This document shows positions 1-8,857 of a stretch of 64,000 nt of DNA, piece after piece (the first letter of the stretch is position 1; each line of letters opens with the position of its first letter). This DNA comes from an uncultured Mediterraneibacter sp. (GTDB lineage Bacteria; Bacillota; Clostridia; Lachnospirales; Lachnospiraceae). The stretch is from NCBI GenBank assembly GCA_944381495.1, contig CALWLJ010000016.1, forward strand, positions 18,192 through 82,191, given 5' to 3'. The position numbers and the translations under genes were made by a program. A model generated the notes under the pieces. The model saw nothing but the letters and a program-made list of their open reading frames with translations. It was not told the DNA's origin and did no database searches.

Positions 1-108
1 TCCCCAAGAAATATGAGTCGTGCAATACGCAATCATATGAAGTGCATACGTGAACATATGACGCTGGATCAGACCTTGTAAATCGCAATAATATTCTTTA
101 AAGTTCAT
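1..108 (-). CDS. Partial unknown protein, N terminus only
   Basis: An open frame begins with ATG at 108-106 and runs off the left edge without a stop, giving 36 residues (starts MNFKEYYCDLQGLIQRHM). A strong GGGAGG ribosome binding site lies six bases upstream of the ATG, inside the end of the preceding gene, and the two genes overlap by 11 bp, which points to translational coupling. The visible part is rich in His, Tyr and Met and shows no motif I recognise. Function unknown; the call as a gene rests on the ribosome binding site and the overlap. Confidence 0.5.
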   Translation of the reverse strand, partial: MNFKEYYCDLQGLIQRHMFTYALHMIAYCTTHISWG

Positions 109-418
109 TCCATGCCTCCCGTATTGACTCAACATCAAGATCCTGTTCAATTTGATGGACGATAGCAGTGCTGTCAACTTCAGCTACACTGACGTTACTC
201 TGATCCATGTAAACAAAACAGATAAAGCAAAGAATACTTACCACCAGCCGTATGTAGAAGCTGCTGCTCTGAGAATTCTGCTTTTCTGCTTTTTCATCAT
301 ACAAGTCATGATACAGACTTCCATATCTTGGATGTACTGCAGGAATTTCTTGTTTATCATCATACAGTTTTCGCGTCTGCCGAAGAAGTTCTCTTCTTCG
401 GACTTCCGAATCATTCAT
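98..418 (-). CDS. Small membrane-anchored protein of unknown function
   Basis: A 106-residue protein with a charged N-terminal half (residues 1-50, many Arg, Lys, Asp, Glu), one hydrophobic segment at about residues 54-71, and an acidic C-terminal tail. This fits a single-pass membrane protein with a cytoplasmic N terminus. A GGTGAT-like ribosome binding site precedes the ATG. It overlaps the next gene (1-108) by 11 bp, so the two are probably co-transcribed and functionally linked. I do not recognise the family. Confidence 0.6.
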   Translation of the reverse strand: MNDSEVRRRELLRQTRKLYDDKQEIPAVHPRYGSLYHDLYDEKAEKQNSQSSSFYIRLVVSILCFICFVYMDQSNVSVAEVDSTAIVHQIEQDLDVESIREAWNEL

Positions 419-550
419 ATGATCACCAAATCTGTTTATTGGTTAAATTTATGATGCAGATTCTTGAACTAGAACAACAGTCGCTGTTGATGATTTACCA
501 CATGGGATCTGGAACATGTCCGTTAAATGAAAAATAGATTTGCCTAAGCA

Positions 551-601
551 ATTTAAAAACCGGGAGAGCTATCTCTTCTTTCAGAGTATAATCTCCCGGT
601 T
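551..601 (-). terminator. Rho-independent terminator of the his operon
   Basis: A 10-bp perfect stem (558-567 with 592-601, arm AACCGGGAGA) is followed on the minus strand by TTTTTAAAT. It lies 38 bp past the hisIE stop codon, as expected for the end of the histidine operon. Confidence 0.8.
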
Positions 602-638
602 CATCTATTCTTTTATATGTGAATTTCAATGCTGGCCT

Positions 639-1922
639 TTACCGGTCTGCCAGTTCGCTGGTGATATCCTCCCAGGTCACGCCGCGCTCAACCATGAGCA
701 CCATCGCATGATACAGGAAATCACAGATTTCATACTTCACTTCCTCAGGATTAGGATTCTTTGCCGCGATCACAATTTCCGTGGCTTCCTCTCCCACTTT
801 CTTCAGGATTTTGTCAATTCCCTTTTCAAAAAGATAATTGGTATAAGAGCCTTCTTTTGGATTAACCTTCCTGTCCTTGATGGTATCATACACACTTTCA
901 AATACCTGCAACGGATTTTTTGCATCATAATCCGCACCTACAATAGATGTATAGAAGCAGGAACGATTTCCGGTGTGACAGGCAGCCCCGACCTGATCCA
1001 CCTTTGCCAGCAGGGTATCTTTGTCACAGTCAACCGCTATGGATTTGACATACTGAAAATGTCCTGATGTCTCGCCTTTTACCCACTGACACTGACGGCT
1101 GCGGCTATAGTAAGTCATCCGTCCGGTCTTCACAGTATGATCAAAGGCTTCTTCATTCATATAAGCCATCATCAGCACTTCATTCGTTCTGTAATCCTGC
1201 ACGATTACCGGAATCAGACCGTCAGAATTCAGCTTGAATTCACTGAAGTCCAAAAGGCTTTCAAAAGAAGTCATTTGGATCCCTTCATTCGTACAGATAT
1301 CCTTGAATTTATTGAAATCCATATCCGGCTGACTGATAAACTTTCCGGATACCCCTTTTACACCGCCGGATTTTAAAATCCGGAGAATCTCGCTCTGTTC
1401 CATAGTATCTGTGACAACTACACACGGAATATTTGTAACATCAATTACAGAGTTTAGATCGAGACGATGCATGAAAATAATTTCTGAACTGTATTCCTCG
1501 ATCAGATGCTGCTGTTTGAATAATGCATCAAAATCATTAAGAGAAACAGCAATCCGCTCTTTTCCAAACCGCTTTGAAACTTCTTCAATCAGATCCTTTG
1601 AAATATTTTTGGAGAAATTCAGCATAGCACGTTTTGCTCCTGCGTACAGAATCTTTTTAACGTCCTCCGCTCTTCTTATATTTCCTCCTGCAATCATAGG
1701 AATACTGATCACACGGTTTATTTTTTTCATCAAATCGATGGACTCGTCATGTTCCTCATCTGAGTTAGAAAGGTCAAAAACGATTAATTCGTCAGCTCCT
1801 CTCTCACAGTACTGTTTTGCCAGTTCAATGACGTCATCAGAGAGAACCGTGTCGTCATCAAACCATCTTACCGCCTTTCCCCTGCCAATGAAAATACAGG
1901 GGGTCAGTCTTTTATAACTCAT
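639..1922 (-). CDS. hisIE: HisA/HisF-like domain fused to phosphoribosyl-AMP cyclohydrolase / phosphoribosyl-ATP pyrophosphatase
   Basis: A 427-residue protein for steps 2 and 3 of histidine synthesis. Residues about 230-328 are the HisI cyclohydrolase: the metal-binding DCDKD (298-302) and CHTGNRSC (315-322) are intact. Residues about 338-427 are the HisE pyrophosphatase (KVGEEATE near 376). HisIE alone is usually about 200-220 residues; here some 220 more residues precede it and resemble a HisA/HisF beta-alpha barrel (opening [14 protein letters not shown] at 79-84). Where HisF has its first catalytic Asp (PCLD), this protein has Phe11, so the barrel is probably not a working cyclase. It may be structural or a docking partner. 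Last gene of the operon, 28 bp after hisB. Confidence 0.9.
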   Translation of the reverse strand: MSYKRLTPCIFIGRGKAVRWFDDDTVLSDDVIELAKQYCERGADELIVFDLSNSDEEHDESIDLMKKINRVISIPMIAGGNIRRAEDVKKILYAGAKRAMLNFSKNISKDLIEEVSKRFGKERIAVSLNDFDALFKQQHLIEEYSSEIIFMHRLDLNSVIDVTNIPCVVVTDTMEQSEILRILKSGGVKGVSGKFISQPDMDFNKFKDICTNEGIQMTSFESLLDFSEFKLNSDGLIPVIVQDYRTNEVLMMAYMNEEAFDHTVKTGRMTYYSRSRQCQWVKGETSGHFQYVKSIAVDCDKDTLLAKVDQVGAACHTGNRSCFYTSIVGADYDAKNPLQVFESVYDTIKDRKVNPKEGSYTNYLFEKGIDKILKKVGEEATEIVIAAKNPNPEEVKYEICDFLYHAMVLMVERGVTWEDITSELADR

Positions 1923-1950
1923 TATGTTTTATCCTCCTGTTGTATGTATG

Positions 1951-2541
1951 TTACAGCGACCCCTTTGTAGACCATACCCCGCTAATACGTGGTTCACTGG
2001 AAGTAGCCATATCCAGAGATTTTCCGAATGCTTTGAACAATGCCTCAGCCATATGATGATTGTTTCCTCCGTCAAGGATCTTTAAATGAAGATTCATGCC
2101 TGCACTATAGGAAACAGCATAGAAAAACTCACGAACCATCTCTGTATCCATTCCGCCCAGCTTCGGTACAGTAAACTCTGCCTGGAAGTTCAAATATGGC
2201 CGTCCTGACAGATCAACAGCCCCAAGAGCAAGCGTCTCGTCCATGGGCAGAATAAAATACCCATAACGGCGGATTCCCGCCTTGTCCCCAAGAGCTTTTT
2301 GAATTGCCTGTCCAAGGACAATTCCTGTATCTTCAATCGTATGATGGCTGTCCACCTCCAGATCGCCGCTGACTCTCACATCCAGATTAAACAGCCCGTG
2401 ACGGGCAAATCCATCCAACATATGATCAAAGAAGGGAATTCCTGTATCGATATTATTCTGGCCCTGTCCATCCAGATTGATTGTAACAGTGATATCTGTT
2501 TCTTTTGTTGTCCTGGTACAGCTTCCGATCCGTTCATCCAT
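1951..2541 (-). CDS. hisB: Imidazoleglycerol-phosphate dehydratase
   Basis: 196 residues, the normal length of a monofunctional HisB. It dehydrates imidazoleglycerol phosphate to imidazoleacetol phosphate in histidine synthesis. Family motifs are present: the FFDHMLDG metal-binding segment, DSHHTIEDTG, and GNNHHMAEA near the C terminus; the paired histidines bind the manganese ions. It starts 3 bp after hisD ends, so it is translationally close-coupled within the his operon. Cytoplasmic. Confidence 0.97.
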   Translation of the reverse strand: MDERIGSCTRTTKETDITVTINLDGQGQNNIDTGIPFFDHMLDGFARHGLFNLDVRVSGDLEVDSHHTIEDTGIVLGQAIQKALGDKAGIRRYGYFILPMDETLALGAVDLSGRPYLNFQAEFTVPKLGGMDTEMVREFFYAVSYSAGMNLHLKILDGGNNHHMAEALFKAFGKSLDMATSSEPRISGVWSTKGSL

Positions 2542-2544
2542 GAT

Positions 2545-3840
2545 CTATTCCTCCTCGAACCGTACTTTGATGGAATTTGCATGTGCGGTCAAATGCTCCG
2601 CTTCTGCAAACTTCTCAATGTCTGTATGTATCTCTTCCAGTGCATCCCTGGAATAAGAGATAATGCTGGACTTTTTAATAAAGTCATCTACAGAAAGGGG
2701 CGAGAAAAATTTTGCCGTTCCATTGGTCGGAAGGACATGGTTAGGCCCTGCAAAGTAATCTCCCAGAGGCTCGCTTGAATATTCCCCGATAAAAATAGCT
2801 CCTGCGTTGCGGATCCTGGTCATGACATCAAAGGGATTTGCAGTCATAATTTCCAGATGTTCGGACGCTATTTCATTAGCTGCATCGATGGCGTCCTCCA
2901 GTGTCTCTGCCACCAGAATATGGCCGTAGTTGTCCAGGGACTTCTGGATGATTTCTCCTCTTGAAAGTTCCCTGATAAATTCATCCGTCTGTGCAGAAAC
3001 TTTTTCAGCCAGCTCCATACTGGTAGTAACAAGAATCGCGCTTGCCAGCTCATCATGCTCTGCCTGAGAGAGCAGATCCGCTGCCACATAACGCGGATTT
3101 GCCGTCTCATCTGCAAGTACAAGGATCTCGCTGGGCCCGGCAATGGAATCAATACTCACATGTCCGTATACAGCTTTTTTTGCCAGAGCAACATATATAT
3201 TTCCAGGACCAACAATCTTGTCAACCTTCGGGATACTCTCTGTACCATATGCCAGAGCCGCAATGGCCTGAGCGCCTCCCACTTTATAGATTCGGTCTGC
3301 TCCTGCCTCTTTAGCTGCAACCAGCGTTGTTGGCGTCACTTTTCCGTCTTTGCCCGGAGGAGTGACCATTGTAATCTCATCCACTCCGGCAACTTTCGCA
3401 GGCATAATATTCATCAGCACAGAGGACGGATAAGCAGCTTTTCCGCCGGGGACATAGACGCCTACCCTGTGGAGTGCTGTGACCTTCTGTCCCAGTATCG
3501 TTCCGTCCGGACGGCTGTCAAACCAGCTGTACTGCATCTGTTTTGCATGATAGGACTCAATGTTCTTCAGTGCTCTGCGTATAATGCCCAGCAGCTCCTC
3601 GCCAACTTTTTCATAAGCCTCGCTGATTTCCTCATCTGTGACAACAAGTGTTGACGGGTTGATCTCCACCCCATCAAATTTCTTCGTATATTCAAATACT
3701 GCCTGATCCCGATTCTCCTTCACATCATCAAGGATTCTCCGGACACTCTCCTCATATTCTGCATAACTGTTGGGGCTTCTCTTCAGAAGATCCTCCAGCA
3801 GATTTTTCTTTGTACTTTCATCCAATTTCTCAATTCGCAT
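2545..3840 (-). CDS. hisD: Histidinol dehydrogenase
   Basis: 431 residues, the usual HisD length. It catalyses the last two NAD-dependent oxidations of histidine synthesis, from histidinol to histidine, using zinc. Recognisable blocks include [52 protein letters not shown] and [12 protein letters not shown]. The gene sits 2 bp after hisG and 3 bp before hisB, in the middle of the operon. Confidence 0.98.
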   Translation of the reverse strand: MRIEKLDESTKKNLLEDLLKRSPNSYAEYEESVRRILDDVKENRDQAVFEYTKKFDGVEINPSTLVVTDEEISEAYEKVGEELLGIIRRALKNIESYHAKQMQYSWFDSRPDGTILGQKVTALHRVGVYVPGGKAAYPSSVLMNIMPAKVAGVDEITMVTPPGKDGKVTPTTLVAAKEAGADRIYKVGGAQAIAALAYGTESIPKVDKIVGPGNIYVALAKKAVYGHVSIDSIAGPSEILVLADETANPRYVAADLLSQAEHDELASAILVTTSMELAEKVSAQTDEFIRELSRGEIIQKSLDNYGHILVAETLEDAIDAANEIASEHLEIMTANPFDVMTRIRNAGAIFIGEYSSEPLGDYFAGPNHVLPTNGTAKFFSPLSVDDFIKKSSIISYSRDALEEIHTDIEKFAEAEHLTAHANSIKVRFEEE

Positions 3841-3842
3841 AT

Positions 3843-4487
3843 CTAATCCTCCCTAACTAGCTTTCTCAGTTCTGAGATCAGTTCCCGGATCCGGTCGTTT
3901 TCCATACGCATACTGACCGGATTGACAATCATCCTGGCAGACAGAGGGCACACTTCCTCAAGTACGACCAAACCATTTTCTTTCAGCGTGGATCCTGTCT
4001 CCACGATATCAACGATAACCTCTGACAGCCCCACAATAGGAGCCAGCTCAATAGAACCATTCATCTTGATTATTTCCACAGTCTGATGTTTTTTATTATA
4101 GAAATAATCCTTTGCAATATTCGGATACTTGGTTGCCACACGGATCCGTTCATGATGCTTTAGAAGTTCTGCCGCATCCTGATACCCGCATACGCACATT
4201 CTACATTTACCAAATCCCAGATCAAGTACTTCATGCACTTTTCTTCCCTCTTCGATTATCGTATCTTTCCCTACAACACCGATATCCGCCGCTCCATATT
4301 CTACATAAGTGGGAACGTCCGGCCCTTTGGCCAGAAAGAACTTCAGCTTTAGCTCCTCGTTTGTGAAAATCAGTTTTCTTGAGCTTTTATCTTTCATCTC
4401 CTCACACGTGATTCCCAGTTTTTCAAGCATCTCCAGAGTTTTGCTGGCGAGCCTGCCTTTTGTGAGGGCAAATGTCAAATATTTCAT
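3843..4487 (-). CDS. hisG: ATP phosphoribosyltransferase, short form
   Basis: 214 residues, the short form of HisG that lacks the C-terminal regulatory domain. It makes phosphoribosyl-ATP from ATP and PRPP, the committed step of histidine synthesis. The opening [10 protein letters not shown], the [10 protein letters not shown] segment and the PRPP-binding region [11 protein letters not shown] are typical. Short HisG needs the HisZ regulatory subunit for activity and histidine feedback, and hisZ lies immediately upstream (15 bp gap), which supports the assignment. Confidence 0.97.
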   Translation of the reverse strand: MKYLTFALTKGRLASKTLEMLEKLGITCEEMKDKSSRKLIFTNEELKLKFFLAKGPDVPTYVEYGAADIGVVGKDTIIEEGRKVHEVLDLGFGKCRMCVCGYQDAAELLKHHERIRVATKYPNIAKDYFYNKKHQTVEIIKMNGSIELAPIVGLSEVIVDIVETGSTLKENGLVVLEEVCPLSARMIVNPVSMRMENDRIRELISELRKLVRED

Positions 4488-4502
4488 AACTGTACTCCTT
4501 TA

Positions 4503-5750
4503 CTACTTCTTTGCCGTATCAATGACCTTTTCTTCTCCGGTAACCAGATTTACCATTTCAATCTTAAGGTCGTCCCTGAGATAAAGCATGCTGACAACAG
4601 AAGACCGTTTTCCATATGCTTCAAACTTCTCACGCCCATCCTCACTCTCCCGCTTCATCAGCAGGATATTCTTTCCCTTGTTACGGAAATTTCTCGCCAT
4701 GGAAACAGCCTGTCTCTCTGTTTCCTCTGTATAAACGATCAGATTACGATGTTCAGCGGGCGTCTCGATCTTCTGACGGTCCATTGCGCTGAGCAGCTCG
4801 TCAAGGATAATAGCAAATCCGATAGACGGTGTATTTTTCCCGAATTTTTCCAGGAGATGATCGTAACGTCCTCCTCTAACTACTGCATCGCCTGTTCCAT
4901 ATGTATAAGCCCTGAAAACAATACCACTGTAATATCCGTAGCTTCCAGTCATACTGAGATCAAATGTAATATGGTCCTCAGCCCCATACAGTTTCAGAAG
5001 ATCGTAAATATGCTGCAGACGGGTAATGGCAAGTCTTGCCTCAGCACTCGGCGCCACAGCCGCAGCCGGCTCAAGTATCTCCGGGCCGCCCATCAGTTCA
5101 GGCAGTATGCGAAAAGCCTCCTTCACGGCTTTCTCCGCTTTCCTGTTATCCAAAATCTCTTCTACGCCGAAATAATTTCTGTTCACGATCAGAGTCCGGA
5201 TTTCCTCTTTTTCCGCTTCTTCAAGATCCGTGCTTTCCAGCAGGCTGTGAATAAAATCCACGTGGCCGATATTAACCTGAAATTCCTTCAGCCCGATTTT
5301 CTTTAACCCGTCCACCACCATGGCAAGCATTTCAGCATCAGCCTCGATCGAGTCGTCGCCGATCAGCTCGGCTCCCAGCTGTGTATTCTCCTTCAGCCTT
5401 CCCTGGTAACTGCTGTGATTGATAAAAGTATTGCCTGCATAGCAAAGATGAAGAGGGAAGTCTTCATTCTCAAACAGCGTTGCGGCAGCCCTTGCAATAG
5501 ATGGTGTAATATCCGGACGCAGAGAAAGGATATTGCCGTCTCTGTCAAAAAATTTATAAAGTTCCCGAGTGGAAGTAGAGCCGATTTCCTCCCGGAATAC
5601 GTCGTAATACTCAAATGTAGGGGTCTGAATATCCTGGTATCCGTACTGATGCAGCACGGTACTCAGCTTTTTCTGGAGTGAGATTTTTTTCTCGCATTCT
5701 CTGTTGTAAATATCTCTGACACCTTCTGGTGTATGAAGTTTCTGTTCCAT
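4503..5750 (-). CDS. hisZ: ATP phosphoribosyltransferase regulatory subunit (HisS-like)
   Basis: 415 residues resembling histidyl-tRNA synthetase (motif 2-like RPDITPSIARAAATLF, GGRYDHLLEKFG) but ending in a divergent C-terminal part. HisZ proteins pair with short-form HisG, which is the next gene. The opening LHTPEGVRDIY is common to both HisZ and HisS. The partnership with a short hisG and position as first gene in the his operon argue for HisZ and against a tRNA synthetase. The ATG is preceded by a GGAGA ribosome binding site and a near-perfect promoter at 5803-5831. Confidence 0.94.
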   Translation of the reverse strand: MEQKLHTPEGVRDIYNRECEKKISLQKKLSTVLHQYGYQDIQTPTFEYYDVFREEIGSTSTRELYKFFDRDGNILSLRPDITPSIARAAATLFENEDFPLHLCYAGNTFINHSSYQGRLKENTQLGAELIGDDSIEADAEMLAMVVDGLKKIGLKEFQVNIGHVDFIHSLLESTDLEEAEKEEIRTLIVNRNYFGVEEILDNRKAEKAVKEAFRILPELMGGPEILEPAAAVAPSAEARLAITRLQHIYDLLKLYGAEDHITFDLSMTGSYGYYSGIVFRAYTYGTGDAVVRGGRYDHLLEKFGKNTPSIGFAIILDELLSAMDRQKIETPAEHRNLIVYTEETERQAVSMARNFRNKGKNILLMKRESEDGREKFEAYGKRSSVVSMLYLRDDLKIEMVNLVTGEEKVIDTAKK

Positions 5751-5802
5751 TTATGTTATCTCCTTTCACTTTACCGTGCTAATACGTTAAAATCCATCTG
5801 TC

Positions 5803-5831
5803 ATTATACGAATTTTCCCCTTTTCTGTCAA
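5803..5831 (-). promoter_or_regulatory. Consensus sigma-A promoter of the his operon
   Basis: TTGACA (5831-5826) and TATAAT (5808-5803) with exactly 17 bp between them. The -35 box overlaps the recU stop codon. The untranslated leader to hisZ is only about 50 bases, too short for a T-box or attenuator, so histidine control probably acts through HisG/HisZ feedback or a repressor. Confidence 0.88.
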
Positions 5832-6361
5832 TCCCTGAGATTGAGATCCTTCTGTATATATTCGAGATAGGGAATAAAAAAACCGTTCTTCATTTCCATG
5901 AACCATCCCGGCTCCAGTTCATCAAATCGAAAGCTCTTCCTTCCGCCCCTGACCGATCTGTCCCAGAATTTTCGAATTTGTTCATATCTCATATAATACA
6001 GCTCATCCCTTGTACTGTAGTAAATAAGAAGAAAAGCTATTCCATTCTGTTTCTCGAATCTGTCCATAAAATCCATCTGATGCTGATGCACATTCTGAAG
6101 AGGAAATGTATCGGCACTGCATTCTTTTGCGTCAAAACATACAGGAATCCCCTGGACCGCACCGATATAATCCACTGTACTGATCTTATCAAAGTAAGCC
6201 AGCGTAATATGACGGTGCTCCTTGTCGATTTTCACAGGAGTAATAGGGGTCGGAATCTTCTGGATCAGAGCCAGCCCGATCTCCGCGTACCTTTCATTGG
6301 TGCGGTTAATAAGCTCCTCCAAAGTAGATCCCCGAAGTCCTCTCGAATTCCATGTAGCCAT
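5828..6361 (-). CDS. recU: Holliday junction resolvase RecU
   Basis: 177 residues. RecU cuts Holliday junctions during recombination and chromosome segregation in Firmicutes. Evidence: N-terminal NSRGLRGSTLEELIN (5-19), the acidic VDYIG (63-67) and FDAKE (76-80) which form the metal-binding nuclease site, and the downstream aromatic-rich segment. Length is slightly below the usual 190-200. It follows the RluA-type synthase gene with one base between stop and start. In many Firmicutes recU lies next to a penicillin-binding protein gene; here it does not. Confidence 0.95.
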   Translation of the reverse strand: MATWNSRGLRGSTLEELINRTNERYAEIGLALIQKIPTPITPVKIDKEHRHITLAYFDKISTVDYIGAVQGIPVCFDAKECSADTFPLQNVHQHQMDFMDRFEKQNGIAFLLIYYSTRDELYYMRYEQIRKFWDRSVRGGRKSFRFDELEPGWFMEMKNGFFIPYLEYIQKDLNLRD

Positions 6362-6362
6362 G

Positions 6363-7421
6363 TCACATCACCCCGCAGTCCCGGCATATAGTCTCAAAAA
6401 GCTCCGGGAGAGGCGCTGTAATTTCCATCCCGGACAAGGATTCGAGCTCTCCCCGACAAAAAGGCATACACAGGCGGTAAGAATGAAGCAGCTGAGATTT
6501 CAGCCCATATTTCCTGCAGAATATATCATTCACCTGCCGGTCGCCATATTTATAATCTCCGATAAGAGGATGCCCGGATGAAGCCAGATGAGCCCGGATC
6601 TGGTGAGTTTTCCCTGTAATCAGATGAACTTCCATGAGAGTAATATCAATTGTTTTCTCAGCAGCACGCCATTCCGAACGATCTGCCTCTCCATTTTTCC
6701 GAAAAATTCTCCCTTGTCTCAGCGGCCTGTATTCAGTAGCAACAAGCGCCGCTCCTTTTACTGGCTCACGGGAAACTGATACCCGGTTAGTCTTCTCATC
6801 CTTTACCAGATATCCTTCAATATATCTGGCTTGACGAACCGTTCCTTTTACCAGACAGAGATAGTACTTTTTCATGGATCTTTCCCGAAACATGGCGCTT
6901 AAGTCCTGAAGTGCCGTTAAAGTCTTTCCGGCAGCCACAAGCCCGCTGGTATTTCGATCCAGACGATTGCAGACGGACGGGCGGAATGTTCGCAGTTCCT
7001 CCTGGCGCAGCTGTCCGCTGTCCAAAAGATAGGCAATCAGATATTCTACAAGAGATACATCCTCTGGTTTTGCCTTCTGAGACAACATTCCAGCAGGCTT
7101 GTTTATAAAAATAGTATGCGCATCCTCATAGATTATGTCCAGTTTCCCCGCATCTAAATTCATCCCTTTCGTTCTATCCCTGCCATCCTGCTTTGCGTCT
7201 ACATCTGAGAATTTGTCTATTGTCTCATCCGAAAGAAAAAGTTTCACCCGATCTCCCAGGGAGAGAATCTCTTTTCCTGTGGCTTTTTTCCCGTTCAAAG
7301 TGATATTTTTCTTCCGCAGCATCTTATAGAAGAAACTTTTTGGCGCCTGTTTCATATATTTTCCAAGAAATTTATCCAGACGCTGCCCTGCTTCGTTGTT
7401 ACCTATCGTTAGTTCTTTCAT
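6363..7421 (-). CDS. RluA-family 23S rRNA/tRNA pseudouridine synthase
   Basis: 352 residues. An S4-like RNA-binding domain occupies residues about 12-75 and a pseudouridine synthase domain about 93-345. The catalytic Asp155 lies in CNRLDRNTSG; HLITGKTHQIRAHL and GHPLIGDYKYGD are family blocks. The RluC/RluD type of architecture is clear, but the exact target uridines cannot be read from sequence. It is one of two pseudouridine synthases in the window, both in a group of genes for RNA modification. Confidence 0.92.
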   Translation of the reverse strand: MKELTIGNNEAGQRLDKFLGKYMKQAPKSFFYKMLRKKNITLNGKKATGKEILSLGDRVKLFLSDETIDKFSDVDAKQDGRDRTKGMNLDAGKLDIIYEDAHTIFINKPAGMLSQKAKPEDVSLVEYLIAYLLDSGQLRQEELRTFRPSVCNRLDRNTSGLVAAGKTLTALQDLSAMFRERSMKKYYLCLVKGTVRQARYIEGYLVKDEKTNRVSVSREPVKGAALVATEYRPLRQGRIFRKNGEADRSEWRAAEKTIDITLMEVHLITGKTHQIRAHLASSGHPLIGDYKYGDRQVNDIFCRKYGLKSQLLHSYRLCMPFCRGELESLSGMEITAPLPELFETICRDCGVM

Positions 7422-7435
7422 AATCCTCCTAAGCT

Positions 7436-8014
7436 TTACATGGAAATATTCAGGATTACATTACGGATTGCTTCCTCCCGCTCTTTCGTATCCTCTTTTT
7501 CCACTGCTGCAATATTATTCAGCCCCTCTGCCCGTGCTGCAAAAGGTTTATACTGGTTCAGTATCTTTACCGTCAGACCGGTAAACTGATTCTGAGCAAG
7601 TATGCTTCGAATGTGTTTTGCAAGTTCATCCAGATTTACCTTACTGTAGTGTGTGTATCCATAAATATTATGTCCAGAAATAACGATACAGTCCACTGGC
7701 ATGATCTTTTCCGTACTAGTGATTACCATGTCATAGCAGACTGTAAGATTTCCGGTCCTTTTTGCAATATCATCCGCCATCTTTCTGTCTATAGAACCAT
7801 ACGGAAATCTTGCAATCACTCCCACAAGCGCCTTTCCCGCCGGCAGGCAGCCAAGGATTGCAACCACAGTCAGCAGATTCAGCCTTGTATGTGTCTGACT
7901 GTATCCAAGGAAAAAAATCGCCGCCACAATTCCAAAATATATTACCGTTCGGATGATTTCTACTTTTTTCTTATAGTCCAGATATCCTGGTGTACCTTTT
8001 TCTATTTTCTTCAT
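7436..8014 (-). CDS. Conserved membrane protein, function unknown
   Basis: 192 residues: a basic N terminus, two hydrophobic segments (about 22-42 and 46-66), then a soluble C-terminal part of about 125 residues with an acidic, Lys/Glu-rich end. The soluble part would face the cytoplasm if the two segments form a hairpin. No motif I recognise. Start overlaps the stop of the SDR gene by 4 bp (ATGA), so it is translationally coupled to it. Confidence 0.7.
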   Translation of the reverse strand: MKKIEKGTPGYLDYKKKVEIIRTVIYFGIVAAIFFLGYSQTHTRLNLLTVVAILGCLPAGKALVGVIARFPYGSIDRKMADDIAKRTGNLTVCYDMVITSTEKIMPVDCIVISGHNIYGYTHYSKVNLDELAKHIRSILAQNQFTGLTVKILNQYKPFAARAEGLNNIAAVEKEDTKEREEAIRNVILNISM

Positions 8015-8778
8015 TTTGTAAATAACTCCTCTGCTTTAAGTATTAATGAACAAGGCAGGATCCCGGTCAGAATCCGCACAGCCTTCATAGGTATGCCATA
8101 CACAGACACAGCTTTGCCCGCCCGGCTGTCTTTCAGAGCCTGATGGACCACCTTGGGCGCCGACGCCATAGTCAGCTTTTTCAGCGGACTGGACACTTCT
8201 CCACTGGTCTGAAAAAACTCTGTATCTACCGGTCCCGGACACACAGCGGTTACGATAATTCCTCGATCCTTCATCTCCGCTCCAAGGCTTCTTGAAAAGC
8301 TCAGGACATAGGCTTTGGTTGCCGCATAGACCGCAAATCCAGGCTGAGGACAGAATGCAGCTGCCGATGCCAGATTTATGATGCGGCTTCCTTTTGTAAA
8401 ATAGGGCAGACACAGAAGGGTCATTCGGGTCAGAGAACGACAGTTTAAAGTGACCATTTCTGTCTGTGCTTTTCTTTCTTTTTGTACAAGATCTTCCACC
8501 CTGCCGGATTTCCCAAATCCAGCTCCGTTTACCAACATCCTGATATCGGGTTTAAGATCAGTCAATGTTTCCTCGATCCCGCGGTACACCTTCTTTTTCG
8601 TCAGATCTCCATCAAAGATACGAAGCGGAGTACGAACCTCCTGTTTCAGCTCCTCCAACCGCTCTCTTCGCCTCGCAACTACCCAGATTTCATCCAGCCC
8701 GCGGTAGAAATATTCCAGCTGGTGTACAAATTCTCTGCCCATTCCCGATGAGGCGCCTGTTACGATTGCAATCTTCAT
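8011..8778 (-). CDS. SDR-family NAD(P)-dependent oxidoreductase
   Basis: 255 residues of the classical short-chain dehydrogenase fold. The nucleotide-binding TGASSGMG is at 7-14, the NGAG motif at 84-87, and the catalytic triad is Ser138, Tyr151 and Lys155 (YAATK). The basic residues after beta-strand 2 (ARRRER, 35-40) suggest NADPH preference. Substrate unknown. It lies 79 bp after ygiQ and overlaps the downstream membrane protein gene by 4 bp. Confidence 0.9.
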   Translation of the reverse strand: MKIAIVTGASSGMGREFVHQLEYFYRGLDEIWVVARRRERLEELKQEVRTPLRIFDGDLTKKKVYRGIEETLTDLKPDIRMLVNGAGFGKSGRVEDLVQKERKAQTEMVTLNCRSLTRMTLLCLPYFTKGSRIINLASAAAFCPQPGFAVYAATKAYVLSFSRSLGAEMKDRGIIVTAVCPGPVDTEFFQTSGEVSSPLKKLTMASAPKVVHQALKDSRAGKAVSVYGIPMKAVRILTGILPCSLILKAEELFTK

Positions 8779-8857
8779 TCCGCCTTTCCTGCCCTTCTCT
8801 TCATAAAAATAATCTGTTATCCGGGACCGGCTCCGGATCCTTCCGATGCTTCAGACT

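Noticed and set aside
4503-5750. Histidyl-tRNA synthetase
   Set aside because: HisS-like sequence, but position with short-form hisG and divergent C terminus fit HisZ.
5751-5802. T-box or His-attenuator before hisZ
   Set aside because: Only about 50 bases separate the promoter from the start codon; no room for specifier stem, T-box and terminator.
8819-8838. ATCCGG/CCGGAT hairpin between ygiQ and the SDR gene as terminator
   Set aside because: Stem of 6 bp and T-run 8 bases away; adjacent genes are close and likely co-transcribed, so support is too thin.
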